From Massilia sp. PDC64 (GTDB lineage Bacteria > Pseudomonadota > Gammaproteobacteria > Burkholderiales > Burkholderiaceae_D), in NCBI RefSeq assembly GCF_900101265.1, contig NZ_FMZS01000004.1, positions 495,859-559,858 of the forward strand: a DNA stretch of 64,000 nt. Direction: 5' to 3'. The notes below the pieces were generated by a model. The model was not told where the DNA came from, searched no databases, and saw only the letters and a list, made by a program, of their open reading frames with translations. The translations under genes were made by a program, and so were the position numbers. Numbering within the stretch: the first letter of the stretch is position 1; every line of letters begins with the position of its first letter. Positions 16,491-25,944 of this stretch are shown here, one piece after another.

Positions 16491-17171
16491 TCAAACGGCC
16501 AGGCGGCCCGCGGCGATCGTGAGCGTGCGGCCGCAGCGCGCGGCCATGGCGGGATCGTGGGTGACGAGGACGAGGGTCGATCCCCGCTCGCGATTCAGTT
16601 CGAACATCAGCTGGATCACGGCCTCGCCGGTGGCCGCATCGAGGCTGCCCGTGGGCTCGTCGGCAAACAGCAGCGGCGGCTCCGTGACGAAGGCGCGGGC
16701 CAGCGCCACGCGCTGCTGCTCCCCGCCCGACAGGTACTTCGGATAGTGGCGCAGGCGGCTCGACAGGCCCACACGGCCCAGCATCGCCTCCGCTTTGGCG
16801 CGCGCATCGGCATCGCCCCGCAATTCCAGCGGCAGCATCACGTTTTCCAGCGCATTCAGGTGCGCGAGCAGCTGGAACGACTGGAACACGAAGCCCAGCT
16901 TCGCCTTGCGGAACGCGGCACGGCCGTCTTCGTCGAGGGCGAAGATGTCCGTGCCGTCGAGCAGCACCTGGCCGGAGGACGGCGCATCCAGACCGGCCAG
17001 CAGGCCGAGCAACGTGGACTTGCCGGAGCCGGAGGCGCCGACGAGGGCAAGCGTCTCGGCCGGTTGCACGGTAAAATCCACCTCGTGCAGGATGGTGAGC
17101 TCGCCGCTCGCATCCGCCACGCGCTTGGACAGGCCGCGCACTTCGATGGCCGGCCTGGCCGTTTTGCTCAC
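16491..17171 (-). CDS. ybbA: ABC transporter ATP-binding protein, YbbA/LolD-like
   Basis: An ABC ATPase of the MacB/LolD clade with Walker A GASGSGKST, Q-loop FVFQSFQLL, signature YLSGGEQQRVALARA, Walker B LLFADEPTG and switch His in LVTHD. Its place divergent from tesA matches E. coli ybbA. In E. coli the large permease ybbP follows; here the next gene is convergent nnr, so the ATPase has no partner in the window. I chose GTG 17171, which has AGGCGG seven bases upstream and gives about 226 residues. An ATG at 17210 is in frame, but its start codon would overlap that of tesA. Confidence 0.9.
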   Translation of the reverse strand: MSKTARPAIEVRGLSKRVADASGELTILHEVDFTVQPAETLALVGASGSGKSTLLGLLAGLDAPSSGQVLLDGTDIFALDEDGRAAFRKAKLGFVFQSFQLLAHLNALENVMLPLELRGDADARAKAEAMLGRVGLSSRLRHYPKYLSGGEQQRVALARAFVTEPPLLFADEPTGSLDAATGEAVIQLMFELNRERGSTLVLVTHDPAMAARCGRTLTIAAGRLAV

Positions 17172-17208
17172 ACTTGCACCGCCTTTTGACGCCTCGGGAA
17201 TATCACGC

Positions 17209-17841
17209 ATGCTTGCTTTACTCAGGAAATGGACGATAACTGCCGTCGCGGTTCTCGGAATGACCGCGGCGGGGAGCGCCTATTCTGCCCCAAAAACCGT
17301 GCTCGTGGTGGGCGACAGCCTGTCGGCCGAGTACGGCCTCGCGCGCGGCAGCGGCTGGGTCGCCCTGCTGGAGCAGCGCCTGAAAGCGGAGAAAATCGAT
17401 GCGCACGTCGTCAACGCCAGCATCAGCGGCGAGACGACGAGCGGCGGCCGCACGCGCCTGCCCGCGCTGCTGCAGCAGCACAAGCCGGACGTCGTCGTGC
17501 TGGAACTTGGCGCGAACGACGGCCTGCGCGGCCTGCCCGTGACGGCGGCCGCGGACAACCTGCGCACCATGATCCAGCTGGCGCAGCAGAACAAGGCGAA
17601 GGTCCTGCTCGTCGGCATGCGCATGCCGCCGAACTACGGCCGCGCCTACACGGAACGCTTCGCCGGCATGTACAAGGATCTGGCGGGTACCTATAAAATC
17701 CCGCTGGTGCCGTTCATGCTGGACGGTGTCGCGCAGGATCCGGCCAACTTTCAGGCCGACCGCCTGCACCCGCTCGCGACGGCCCATCCGACCATCCTCA
17801 ACAACATCTGGCCGCAATTCGCGCCTCTCGTCAAACGATAA
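17209..17841 (+). CDS. tesA: Arylesterase / acyl-CoA thioesterase I, SGNH hydrolase
   Basis: A 210-residue SGNH-family esterase. A signal peptide (to about residue 25, ending SAYSA) points to the periplasm. Block I is VVGDSLSAEYG with the nucleophile Ser, block II has the conserved Gly in NASISGETTSGG, block III is LELGANDGLRG with Asn, and block V is ADRLHPLA with the catalytic Asp and His. Length matches TesA (208). A GGGAA stretch lies about ten bases before the ATG. Its stop TAA overlaps the selU ATG by one base (TAATG), so the two genes are translationally coupled. Confidence 0.93.
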   Translation: MLALLRKWTITAVAVLGMTAAGSAYSAPKTVLVVGDSLSAEYGLARGSGWVALLEQRLKAEKIDAHVVNASISGETTSGGRTRLPALLQQHKPDVVVLELGANDGLRGLPVTAAADNLRTMIQLAQQNKAKVLLVGMRMPPNYGRAYTERFAGMYKDLAGTYKIPLVPFMLDGVAQDPANFQADRLHPLATAHPTILNNIWPQFAPLVKR

Positions 17842-18893
17842 TGAAATACCCCGCAGTCCTCGGCGTCGACGACGTCCTGCCCATGCTCGACCAGTTCGAC
17901 ACCATCATCGACGCGCGCAGCGAGTCCGAATTCGCGCTCGATCGCATCCCGGGCGCCATCAACTGCCCCACGCTGGACGACGCCCAGCGCGTCCTCGTCG
18001 GCACCACGTACAAGCAGGTCGGCGCCTTCGAGGCGAAGAAGATCGGCGCGCCGCTCGTCGCGCAGAACATCGCCCGCTACGTCGAGACGCTGTTCGCCGA
18101 CAAACCGAAGGAGTGGAAGCCGCTCGTGTACTGCTGGCGCGGCGGCAACCGCAGCGGTTCGATGGCCCTCATCTTCGCCAAGATCGGCTGGCCCGTCGTG
18201 CAGCTCGACGGCGGCTATAAAGCGTATCGCGCCTACGTCGCAGCCGCGCTGGAAAACCCGCCGCAGCTGGATTTCCGCGTGATCTGCGGCACGACGGGCA
18301 GCGGCAAGAGCCGCCTGCTCGAGACGCTCGAATCCATCGGCGCGCAGGTGCTCGACCTGGAACGCCTCGCGGCACACCGCGGCTCCGTCCTCGGCCACCT
18401 GCCCGGCGAGCCGCAGCCGAGCCAGAAGATGTTCGAGACGCGCATCTGGGACAAGCTGCGCCGCTTCGATCCATCGAAACCCGTGTTCGTGGAGTCGGAG
18501 AGCAAGAAGGTGGGCAACCTGCGCGTGCCGGAAGTGGTCATGGAGCGCATGCGCGCGTCCCCGTGCATCGCGCTGCAACTGGACCGTCCCCTGCGCGTGC
18601 AACTGCTGATGGAGGACTATCACCACTTCTGTACCGACCCGGGCGCGCTGAATGCACAGCTGGACCACCTGGTGCAGCTGCACGGCCGCGCACGCATCGA
18701 AACATGGCAGGAGATGGCCAATTCGGGGCGTATGCCCGAGCTCGTGGACCAGCTCCTCGTCGAGCATTACGACCCGGCCTACCTGCGGTCGATCGACCGG
18801 AACTTCGTGCAGTACCCGAAGGCGGAGACCCTCACGCTGCCGGGCATCTCGAAGGACGACTTCATCGCGGCCGCGCGGCACCTGCACTCCTGA
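17841..18893 (+). CDS. selU: tRNA 2-selenouridine synthase
   Basis: The 350-residue enzyme converts 2-thiouridine at wobble position 34 of tRNAs to 2-selenouridine through a geranylated intermediate, using selenophosphate. The N-terminal rhodanese domain carries the active Cys98 in VYCWRGGNRSGSMA, matching E. coli Cys97. The P-loop GTTGSGKS lies at residues 150-157, followed by a LEHRAAHRGSV-like block (here LERLAAHRGSVLG). Length matches E. coli YbbB (364). It is coupled to tesA by a TAATG overlap. No selD is in the window, so the selenophosphate source must lie elsewhere. Confidence 0.95.
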   Translation: MKYPAVLGVDDVLPMLDQFDTIIDARSESEFALDRIPGAINCPTLDDAQRVLVGTTYKQVGAFEAKKIGAPLVAQNIARYVETLFADKPKEWKPLVYCWRGGNRSGSMALIFAKIGWPVVQLDGGYKAYRAYVAAALENPPQLDFRVICGTTGSGKSRLLETLESIGAQVLDLERLAAHRGSVLGHLPGEPQPSQKMFETRIWDKLRRFDPSKPVFVESESKKVGNLRVPEVVMERMRASPCIALQLDRPLRVQLLMEDYHHFCTDPGALNAQLDHLVQLHGRARIETWQEMANSGRMPELVDQLLVEHYDPAYLRSIDRNFVQYPKAETLTLPGISKDDFIAAARHLHS

Positions 18894-18950
18894 CACTGGC
18901 ACGCGTCTTGCTGGTTAGTCCTCTCCAACACCCCACACGAGAGGACCGCG

Positions 18951-19394
18951 ATGAACCGCATGGACGTCACCGAAAAAATCGTCAGCGCCAAGGTAGCGAA
19001 AGGCATCAAATGGGAAGACGTGGCCGGCAAGATCGGCCAGTCGAAGGAATGGACGACGGCGCTGTGCCTGGGCCAGATGACGGCCTCGGCCGAACAGGCC
19101 GCCATCCTCGGCGACATCTTCGGCCTGACGGACGAAGAGTGCAAATGGCTGCAGGTGGTCCCGTACAAGGGCTCGCTGCCGACGGCGGTGCCGACCGATC
19201 CGCTGATCTACCGCTGGTACGAGATCGTCAGCGTCTACGGCACGACGATCAAGGAACTGATCCACGAAGAATTCGGCGACGGCATCATGAGCGCCATCGA
19301 CTTCAGCATGGACATCGTGCGCGAGCCCGATCCGAAAGGCGACCGGGTCAATGTCGTCCTGTCCGGGAAGTTCCTGCCGTACAAGCAGTACTGA
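18951..19394 (+). CDS. cynS: Cyanate hydratase (cyanase)
   Basis: A 147-residue cyanase, which turns cyanate and bicarbonate into carbamate and CO2, releasing ammonia. The N-terminal helical domain (1 to about 80) precedes the catalytic domain, where Arg88, Glu91 and Ser114 match E. coli Arg96, Glu99 and Ser122 with the same spacing. The block YGTTIKELIHEEFGDGIMSA is diagnostic. GAGAGGA lies upstream of the ATG. No carbonic anhydrase (cynT) or transporter (cynX) adjoins it, so it stands alone. Its stop touches that of the convergent acetyltransferase gene. Confidence 0.97.
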   Translation: MNRMDVTEKIVSAKVAKGIKWEDVAGKIGQSKEWTTALCLGQMTASAEQAAILGDIFGLTDEECKWLQVVPYKGSLPTAVPTDPLIYRWYEIVSVYGTTIKELIHEEFGDGIMSAIDFSMDIVREPDPKGDRVNVVLSGKFLPYKQY

Positions 19395-19826
19395 TCATTC
19401 CCGCGCCAGATAGCCCTGCGCGGTGGCCTTGTCCGGATCCTGAAACACGGCCATCGCCGTCGTCATGCGCCGGAAGCCATAGCGCGCATAAAACCCTTCC
19501 TTGCCGGGCACCGAGTACAGGATGATTTTCGCGTGCCCGCGCGACAGCTCGACCAGGTGCGAAATCAGCGCGTCGCCGAGCCCGCGCCCCTGGTGGCTGG
19601 GCAGGATCGCCACGTCGCAGATATAGGAGCAATCCATCCCGTCGGCCAATGCGCGGCCGGCCGCGACGAGCACGCCATCCTCGTAGCCAAAGCGGCGGAA
19701 CATGCTGTTCGTGAACACGGTTTTCAGGCGTTCCGGCGACTTGTCGCCGAGCGGGGCCTTGCGGTACAGCTCGGAGAGCTCGTTCCAGTCGACGGTGTCG
19801 AGCGTATCGGTCCAGGTCACGGTCAT
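19395..19826 (-). CDS. GNAT-family N-acetyltransferase
   Basis: A 143-residue acetyltransferase with the acetyl-CoA motif LPSHQGRGLGDALISHLV near residues 74-91 and the C-terminal block YARYGFRRMTTAM near residue 117. The substrate is unknown. AAGGAG lies a few bases before the ATG at 19826. Its stop codon directly abuts the cyanase stop (TGATCA), leaving no room for a terminator between the converging genes. It is divergent from the MBL-fold gene. Confidence 0.9.
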   Translation of the reverse strand: MTVTWTDTLDTVDWNELSELYRKAPLGDKSPERLKTVFTNSMFRRFGYEDGVLVAAGRALADGMDCSYICDVAILPSHQGRGLGDALISHLVELSRGHAKIILYSVPGKEGFYARYGFRRMTTAMAVFQDPDKATAQGYLARE

Positions 19827-19928
19827 GCGGGCTCCTTGCGGTGGGTATCGAGACCATCATTCTAGCGGGGGACACGAACCTCGGCCGGGCGCGAGGCTCA
19901 AACGCAGACACCCGCCGATCGCACCGCC

Positions 19929-20735
19929 ATGCACACGCTCGACCTTGGCGCATTCCGCCTGACCTCGCTCGACGACGGCAGCTTTCCCGTCGCCGCCGCC
20001 GTGTACTTCGCGAACGTGCCGGACGTCGTCCGGCGCCGCGAACTCGCGACGGATTTGAACGGCTGCATCGAGGTCGGCCACAACTGCGGCCTCATCGACA
20101 CGGGCGGCGAACGCGTGCTCGTCGACACGGGCTATGGCGACGATACCCACGGCGGCCGCACGGGGCGTTTGGTGGACGAACTGGATCGCGCGGGCATCGC
20201 CCCCGACGACGTGACCATCGTCGTCAACACGCATGCACACGGCGATCACGCGGGCCGCAACACGATCCACGGTGTCCCGGCCTTTCCGCGCGCCCGGTAT
20301 TTCCTCGCAAGTGCCGATTGGGACCACTTCAGCGCCCGTGCGGACGATGTCCACCATGTCGCCCGCAACTTCGGCATCCCGGCGGCGCACGGCATGCTCA
20401 CGCTGTTCGACGGACCGCTCGAACTCGCGCCCGGCATCCACCTGCTGCCGACGCCGGGGCATACGCCCGGCCATACGAGCGTGCTCGTCAGTTTGCTGGG
20501 CCGTACGGCGCTGTGCCTCGGCGACGTCTGCCACCATCCGCTGCACGTTGCGCATCCGGACTGGGTCAGTGCGTTCGATGTCGACGCCGCGCGCAACGTC
20601 GAGACGCGGCGCTGGCTGTTCGCGCTGGCGTACGCGCGCGAGGCGGTCATTCTGTGCCCGCACGCTCCTGCCCCGGGATTCGGGCGGCTCAGGCGGCAAG
20701 GCACGGGCTATGCCTGGGTGCCGCTCCAGTCATGA
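19929..20735 (+). CDS. Metallo-beta-lactamase-fold hydrolase
   Basis: A 268-residue MBL-fold protein. The zinc-binding signature HTHAHGDHAG lies near residues 100-109, with further ligands in LLPTPGHTPGHTSVL and GDVCHHPLH, and a late His in CPHAPAPGFG. The layout resembles quorum-quenching lactonases and related hydrolases, but the substrate cannot be read from sequence. No signal peptide is visible. It is divergent from an acetyltransferase gene and ends at a bidirectional terminator shared with ppiD. Confidence 0.9.
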   Translation: MHTLDLGAFRLTSLDDGSFPVAAAVYFANVPDVVRRRELATDLNGCIEVGHNCGLIDTGGERVLVDTGYGDDTHGGRTGRLVDELDRAGIAPDDVTIVVNTHAHGDHAGRNTIHGVPAFPRARYFLASADWDHFSARADDVHHVARNFGIPAAHGMLTLFDGPLELAPGIHLLPTPGHTPGHTSVLVSLLGRTALCLGDVCHHPLHVAHPDWVSAFDVDAARNVETRRWLFALAYAREAVILCPHAPAPGFGRLRRQGTGYAWVPLQS

Positions 20736-20769
20736 AAAAAGCCCGGTCCGCTCGCGCGGCCGGGCTTTC
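20735..20769. terminator. Bidirectional terminator between the MBL-fold gene and ppiD
   Basis: Arms AGCCCGG and CCGGGCT enclose a 13-base loop. A six-base A run on the left gives a T run for the minus strand; TTT follows on the plus strand. It serves the two converging genes. Confidence 0.8.
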
Positions 20770-20786
20770 CTGTGACGCGTCCGGAT

Positions 20787-22700
20787 TTATTCGGACTTGG
20801 CGCCGAGATCGGCAGGCTTGACGTTGATCTTCGCCTTCGCCTTGCGCTTCAGCGCTTCGACGAAACCGTAGGTCTCGGCATTGCCGACGGCACGGCCGAT
20901 CTGTTCCGCTTCCTGCTTGCGGCGCGCCACGTCCGGCTGGGCCGGCTGGCTCACCTTGTTGATGCGGTAGACGCCATAGCCCACGCCCGGGATGTCCACG
21001 CCCACGTACGCCGGGAGCTTGCTCGTGTCCGCCTTCAGCACGGCAATCGCGGCCGTCTCGTTGATCGTCGGCTGCTTCGTGCGCGCCACGATCTTCGCCT
21101 CGCCGAAACCGGCGGCGTCGCCCGATGCCTTGGCGGCGGCCAGTTTCGCCTCGCCGGCCTGGCGTGCCAGCTTGGCCGCTTCTTCCTGCGTGACGCGCTG
21201 GCGGATCGCCGCTTCGACGTCGGCCAGCGGACGCTTGGTCGCCGGCTTGAATTCCACGACGCGGCCCGCGACGAGCGTACCCGGCGCGATCTCGACGGCG
21301 TCCGTGTTGCGCTTGTTCTTGATGGCGTCGCTGGAGAAGATCGCTTCCAGGAACTTCGGGTTGTTGACCGGCGACGGCCCCAGCGCCGGATTCGGCGTGC
21401 GGGTCAGGCCTTCGGCCGTCTGGATGGTCAGGCCCAGCTTGTCGGCGGCCGGCTTCAGGCTGTCCGCCTGCTCGTACACGGTATTGCGGAAGGTTTCCGC
21501 CAGTTCCGTGTACTTCGCCGACATCTTCGCCTTCTTCAGCTCGGCAACGATCTCCGGCTTCGCTTCGTCCAGCGACTTCTGGCTTTCCGGCACGATCTTC
21601 GTGATCTTGATGATGTGGTAGCCGAATTCCGAACGGACGAGGCCGCTGACTTCGCCTTCCTTGAGGCCGTAGATCGCGTCCTCGACGGGCTTGACGAACA
21701 CGCCCTTCTGCACGACGCCCAGGTCGCCGCCCAGCTCGGCCGAGCCCGGATCCTGCGACTGGGCCTTGGCGATCTTCGCGAAGTCGTTCGGGTTCTTGCG
21801 CACTTCATCGAGGATCGCCTGTGCCTTGGCCTTCGCGGCGGCGTCGTCGGCAGCCGAGGCACCCTTCTTCACGTTGATCAGGATGTGGCTGGCGGTACGC
21901 TTTTCCGGCGTGGTGAAACGCGCCTTGTTCTTGTTGTACGCGTCGGCGACTTCGGCGTCCGATACGTTCACCTGCTTCTCGACGGCGGAAGAGTCGAACA
22001 CGACGTATTCGGCCTTGACCGATTCCGGCACCTGGAACAGGGCCGCGTTCTTGTCGTAATAGGCCTTGATCATGTCATCCGTGACCTTGACCTGCGACAC
22101 GTAGTTCGCTGCCGGGAACAGCTGCTCCTGCACTTCGCGCTCTTCGTCGTTGATGTCCGACAGGCGGTTGGCGACGGTGCGCGGCGCGAACGCGGTCTGC
22201 TGGACGGAGCCCACGAGCTGCTGCACGGCCAGGTCGTGACGCATGCGCTGGTCGAACATCTCCGGCGTCATGCCCTGCGCTGCGAGCGCGGCCTTGTAGC
22301 GGTCCATGTGGAACGTGCCGTCTTCCTTGCGGAATGCCTGGATCTCGAGGATGGCCTTCTGCAGCGCGGCGTCGTTCACCGTCAGGTGGTTGCGGACGAT
22401 CTCGGCGTTGATGGCGCGCTCGGCGACGAGCTGGTCGAGCACCGCCTGCTTCGCTTCCGGCGTGTCGAACAGCTTCTGGTCGAAGCGCTCGCCCATCATC
22501 TGGCGGGCCTGGTCCAGCTGGCGGCGCTGGGCGGCTTCCCACTCCTGCTGGGTGATCTTTTTCCCGTCCACGGTGGCCACACCATCGTTGCTGCCGCGTT
22601 CGTTGTAGCTGCTGACGCCGACCAGTACGAACGACGGCAGGATCAGCAGCAGCAGCAGAAACTGCATCAGGCGCTGGTGAGTACGGATAAATTCAAACAT
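20787..22700 (-). CDS. ppiD: Membrane-anchored periplasmic folding factor (SurA N-terminal and parvulin domains)
   Basis: The 637-residue PpiD helps fold outer-membrane and secreted proteins near the Sec translocon. One N-terminal membrane helix (about residues 13-32, QFLLLLLILPSFVLVGV) anchors it, a SurA-like chaperone domain follows (about 35-180), then a parvulin domain (about 265-365) with ASHILINVKKGAS and SGLVRSEFGYHIIKITKI. The C-terminal chaperone region ends lysine-rich. Length matches E. coli PpiD (623). It is the last gene of the tig-clpP-clpX-lon-hupB block, after two tRNA-Asp genes and a strong terminator, so it probably has its own promoter. Confidence 0.95.
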   Translation of the reverse strand: MFEFIRTHQRLMQFLLLLLILPSFVLVGVSSYNERGSNDGVATVDGKKITQQEWEAAQRRQLDQARQMMGERFDQKLFDTPEAKQAVLDQLVAERAINAEIVRNHLTVNDAALQKAILEIQAFRKEDGTFHMDRYKAALAAQGMTPEMFDQRMRHDLAVQQLVGSVQQTAFAPRTVANRLSDINDEEREVQEQLFPAANYVSQVKVTDDMIKAYYDKNAALFQVPESVKAEYVVFDSSAVEKQVNVSDAEVADAYNKNKARFTTPEKRTASHILINVKKGASAADDAAAKAKAQAILDEVRKNPNDFAKIAKAQSQDPGSAELGGDLGVVQKGVFVKPVEDAIYGLKEGEVSGLVRSEFGYHIIKITKIVPESQKSLDEAKPEIVAELKKAKMSAKYTELAETFRNTVYEQADSLKPAADKLGLTIQTAEGLTRTPNPALGPSPVNNPKFLEAIFSSDAIKNKRNTDAVEIAPGTLVAGRVVEFKPATKRPLADVEAAIRQRVTQEEAAKLARQAGEAKLAAAKASGDAAGFGEAKIVARTKQPTINETAAIAVLKADTSKLPAYVGVDIPGVGYGVYRINKVSQPAQPDVARRKQEAEQIGRAVGNAETYGFVEALKRKAKAKINVKPADLGAKSE

Positions 22701-22741
22701 GGTCAGCCATTCAAGGTTGAAAATGCGTTATCGAAAAACTT

Positions 22742-22776
22742 AAAAAAAAAGGCGAACCTAGGTTCGCCTTTTTTTC
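22742..22776. terminator. Strong symmetric terminator between tRNA-Asp and ppiD
   Basis: A perfect hairpin with arms AAGGCGAACCT and AGGTTCGCCTT has no free loop bases. It is flanked by an A run and a T run, so it can act on both strands. On the minus strand it follows the second tRNA-Asp gene. Confidence 0.9.
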
Positions 22777-22782
22777 AGTATC

Positions 22783-22859
22783 TGGCGGAGCGGACGGGGC
22801 TCGAACCCGCGACCCCCGGCGTGACAGGCCGGTATTCTAACCAACTGAACTACCGCTCC
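22783..22859 (-). tRNA. tRNA-Asp (anticodon GTC), downstream copy
   Basis: The minus strand folds as a 77-base tRNA: acceptor GGAGCGG pairs with CCGCTCC, followed by discriminator G and an encoded CCA. The anticodon loop reads CTGTCAC with GTC at 34-36, and the T arm contains GGGTTCGAGCCCC. Its sequence equals that of the upstream copy. Confidence 0.97.
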
Positions 22860-22876
22860 AGATTCATGTATTTCGG

Positions 22877-22953
22877 TGGCGGAGCGGACGGGGCTCGAAC
22901 CCGCGACCCCCGGCGTGACAGGCCGGTATTCTAACCAACTGAACTACCGCTCC
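22877..22953 (-). tRNA. tRNA-Asp (anticodon GTC), upstream copy
   Basis: This 77-base gene is identical to its neighbour, with the same acceptor stem, GTC anticodon and encoded CCA. Only 17 bp separate the two copies, so they are likely cut from one precursor. It lies downstream of hupB on the same strand. Confidence 0.97.
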
Positions 22954-23024
22954 ACGAAATACTGGGTACTACACACCGACTGGAATCCAGCAGCGTCCTG
23001 CTGCGTGTCAGCGCAGCGGAGGCA

Positions 23025-23297
23025 TTAGTTTACTGCATCTTTCAGTGCTTTACCAGCCTTAAATTTCGGGACCTTGGCCGCCTTGATCTTGATGGCTTCC
23101 TTCGTGCGCGGATCGCGGCCAGTGCGCGCAGCGCGCTCGCCGACGGTGAACGTGCCGAAGCCGACCAGCGTCACGCTGTCGTTATTCTTCAGCGTGTTGG
23201 TCACAGCGTCGATCATGGCATCGAGGGCGCGCGCCGCAGAAGCTTTGGTCAGGTCCGCAGACTTCGCGATTTCTTCGATCAGTTCAGTTTTGTTCAC
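23025..23297 (-). CDS. hupB: HU-type nucleoid DNA-binding protein
   Basis: This 90-residue HU protein bends and compacts DNA as a dimer. It opens [11 protein letters not shown], shows the core [19 protein letters not shown] with the DNA-intercalating Pro in the RDPRTKE arm, and ends [13 protein letters not shown]. The start is GTG at 23297 with GAGGGAAG upstream; the frame is open to 23393 but the extra residues are unlike HU. It follows lon, as in many proteobacteria, and precedes two tRNA-Asp genes. Confidence 0.96.
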   Translation of the reverse strand: MNKTELIEEIAKSADLTKASAARALDAMIDAVTNTLKNNDSVTLVGFGTFTVGERAARTGRDPRTKEAIKIKAAKVPKFKAGKALKDAVN

Positions 23298-23431
23298 TTT
23301 CTTCCCTCGTTGTACGTTCTGGACACGGCATGCGCGACAGGGTCGGATTGACCGTCGGCAAAAACCGCAAGGGCGTATTAAACAAGCCGACAATGCGTTG
23401 TGTCAAGTAACGCACGAGCAACAGCACGACA

Positions 23432-23461
23432 TAAAAAAACGGCACCCGAAGGTGCCGTTCT
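23432..23461 (-). terminator. Terminator downstream of lon
   Basis: On the minus strand ACGGCACC and GGTGCCGT form a hairpin around a TTCG loop, followed by a run of seven T. It separates lon from hupB, so hupB likely has its own promoter. Confidence 0.88.
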
Positions 23462-23480
23462 TGACGCCGCAAAATCAGGC

Positions 23481-25892
23481 TCAGTGCTTGACGACGCCGC
23501 CCTGGCCATCCGTCGTGGCGGTGGTCACCGTCGACGACGCCACTGCCGGCACGTCGACGATCGGCTCCGGCTGGCGTTCCAGTGCCACTTCCAGCACCTT
23601 CTCGATCCAGCGCACCGGCACGATCTCCAGCTTGTTCTTGACGTTGTCAGGAATGTCGGCGAGATCCTTCACGTTCTGCTCGGGGATCAGCACGGTCTTG
23701 ATGCCGCCGCGCTGGGCCGCCAGCAGTTTTTCCTTCAGGCCGCCGATCGGCAGGACTTCGCCGCGCAGCGTGATCTCGCCCGTCATCGCCACGTCGGCGC
23801 GGACCGGGATGCCGGTGAACACCGACACCAGCGCCGTCGTCAGGCCGATACCGGCGGACGGACCGTCCTTCGGCGTCGCACCTTCCGGCAGGTGGATGTG
23901 GATGTCGGTCTTCTCGAACACCTCGTTCTTGATGCCCAGGCGCGCCGCACGGCTGCGCACGACGGTGCGGGCGGCTTCGATCGATTCCTTCATCACGTCG
24001 CCCAGCGTACCGGTGCGAATGACCGCACCTTTGCCCGGCACCTGCACGGCTTCGATCGTCAGCAGGTCGCCGCCGACTTCCGTCCAGGCGAGGCCCGACA
24101 CCTGGCCGATCTGGTTTTCCTTCTCGGCCACGCCGAAGTCGTAGCGACGGACGCCCAGGAATTTATCCAGGTTCTTCGACGACACGATCACGCGCTTGTT
24201 GTCCTTCTTGAGCAGCAGCATCTTGACGACCTTGCGGCAGATCTTCGAGATTTCGCGCTCGAGCGAACGCACACCGGCTTCGCGGGTGTAGTAGCGGATG
24301 ATGTCGCGGATCGCCGCTTCGTCGACCTTGATCTCTTCATCCTTCAGGCCGTTCGCCTTGATCTGCTTCGGCAGCAGGTAGCGCTGCGCGATGCTCGTCT
24401 TTTCATCCTCGGTGTAACCCGACAGGCGGATCACTTCCATACGGTCCAGCAGCGCGGGCGGGATGTTGAACGAGTTCGACGTCGCCACGAACATCACGTC
24501 CGACAGGTCGAAGTCCACCTCGACGTAGTGGTCCGAGAACGTGTGGTTCTGCGCCGGATCCAGCACTTCGAGCAGGGCCGACGACGGGTCGCCGCGGAAG
24601 TCCGCGCCCATCTTGTCGATCTCGTCCAGCAGGAACAGCGGGTTGCGCACGCCGACCTTCGCCAGCGATTGCAGCACCTTGCCCGGCATCGAGCCGATGT
24701 AGGTACGACGGTGACCGCGGATCTCGGCTTCGTCGCGCACGCCGCCCAGTGCCATGCGGACGTACTTGCGGTTCGTCGCACGGGCGATCGATTCGCCCAG
24801 CGACGTTTTACCGACGCCCGGAGGACCGACGAAGCACAGGATCGGCGCCTTCAGCTTGTCGACGCGCTGTTGCACCGCGAGGTATTCGAGGATGCGTTCC
24901 TTGATCTTGTCGAGGCCGTAGTGGTCGGCTTCCAGCACTTCCTGGGCCTTTTCCAGGTCGATCGTGACCTTGGATTTCTTTTTCCACGGCAGCGACACGA
25001 GCGTGTCGATGTAGTTGCGCACGACGGTGGCTTCGGCCGACATCGGCGACATCAGCTTGAGCTTCTTGATCTCGGCCTGGGCTTTTTCCAGGGCTTCCTT
25101 CGGCATCTTGGCTGCGATAACTTTCTTCTCGAGCTCCTCGATGTCGGCGCCCTCTTCGCCTTCGCCCAGTTCCTTCTGGATGGCCTTGACCTGTTCATTC
25201 AGGTAGTACTCGCGCTGCGATTTCTCCATCTGGCGCTTGACGCGGCCACGGATGCGCTTTTCGACCTGCAGGATGTCGAGCTCGCCTTCCAGCTGGCCGA
25301 GCAGGTGCTCGAGGCGCTTGGCGACGTTGAAGATTTCCAGGATGACCTGTTTCTGCTCGAGTTTCAGCGGCAGGTGGGCAGCGACGGTGTCGGCCAGGCG
25401 GCCGGCGTCGTCGATACCGGCCAGCGAGGCCAGGATCTCGGGCGGGATCTTCTTGTTCAGTTTGACGTACTGGTCGAACTGCTGGACGATCGCGCGGCGC
25501 ATTGCCTCGACTTCGGAGTCGTCGCCGATTTCCGAGTTGATCGGGGTGAGGTCGGCGATGAAATGGCTCGGCGCGTCGTTGATGTGATTGATACGGGCAC
25601 GCTGTGCGCCTTCGACCAGCACCTTCACGGTGCCGTCCGGCAGCTTCAGCATTTGCAGAATATTGGCCACGCAGCCGATCTCGTAGATGTCTGCGGCCGA
25701 AGGTTCGTCCTTGGCAGCGGCCTTTTGGGCTGCGAGCATGATGCTCTTACCCTGTTCCATGGCAGCCTCGAGCGCCTTGATGGATTTCGGGCGGCCGACG
25801 AACAGCGGTATCACCATATGCGGGAACACCACCACGTCGCGCAGGGGCAGCAGGGGCAGCGTCATTTGCTCGGTCAATTTGGAAGTTGTCAT
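23481..25892 (-). CDS. lon: ATP-dependent protease Lon
   Basis: This 803-residue LonA protease degrades misfolded and regulatory proteins. The N-terminal substrate domain ([19 protein letters not shown]) is followed by the AAA+ module with Walker A GPPGVGKT at residues 356-363 and Walker [11 protein letters not shown]. The protease domain carries Ser679 (PKDGPSAG) and Lys722 (GGLKEK), matching E. coli numbering exactly. ATG 25892 is chosen because AAGG lies six bases upstream and the family N-terminus begins there; the frame is open to 25934. The last 20 residues are rich in Val and Thr and extend past the E. coli end. A terminator separates it from clpX. Confidence 0.98.
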   Translation of the reverse strand: MTTSKLTEQMTLPLLPLRDVVVFPHMVIPLFVGRPKSIKALEAAMEQGKSIMLAAQKAAAKDEPSAADIYEIGCVANILQMLKLPDGTVKVLVEGAQRARINHINDAPSHFIADLTPINSEIGDDSEVEAMRRAIVQQFDQYVKLNKKIPPEILASLAGIDDAGRLADTVAAHLPLKLEQKQVILEIFNVAKRLEHLLGQLEGELDILQVEKRIRGRVKRQMEKSQREYYLNEQVKAIQKELGEGEEGADIEELEKKVIAAKMPKEALEKAQAEIKKLKLMSPMSAEATVVRNYIDTLVSLPWKKKSKVTIDLEKAQEVLEADHYGLDKIKERILEYLAVQQRVDKLKAPILCFVGPPGVGKTSLGESIARATNRKYVRMALGGVRDEAEIRGHRRTYIGSMPGKVLQSLAKVGVRNPLFLLDEIDKMGADFRGDPSSALLEVLDPAQNHTFSDHYVEVDFDLSDVMFVATSNSFNIPPALLDRMEVIRLSGYTEDEKTSIAQRYLLPKQIKANGLKDEEIKVDEAAIRDIIRYYTREAGVRSLEREISKICRKVVKMLLLKKDNKRVIVSSKNLDKFLGVRRYDFGVAEKENQIGQVSGLAWTEVGGDLLTIEAVQVPGKGAVIRTGTLGDVMKESIEAARTVVRSRAARLGIKNEVFEKTDIHIHLPEGATPKDGPSAGIGLTTALVSVFTGIPVRADVAMTGEITLRGEVLPIGGLKEKLLAAQRGGIKTVLIPEQNVKDLADIPDNVKNKLEIVPVRWIEKVLEVALERQPEPIVDVPAVASSTVTTATTDGQGGVVKH

Positions 25893-25944
25893 GGCATACC
25901 TTATAGAAAGCGTGTAGACGATGTGGGAGCACACTGTCGAAACA

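Noticed and set aside
17841..20735. Search for selenium genes around selU (selD, selA, selB)
   Set aside because: None is present; the neighbours are cyanase, an acetyltransferase and an MBL-fold protein, so there is no selenium cluster here.
22783..22953. Repeated 77-base units that could look like a repeat array
   Set aside because: They fold as tRNA-Asp with encoded CCA and there are only two copies; no CRISPR-like spacer pattern exists in the window.
22987..23003. Hairpin CAGCAG-N4-CTGCTG between hupB and tRNA-Asp
   Set aside because: It lacks a T run and is short; it may help termination or processing, but I cannot support a feature.
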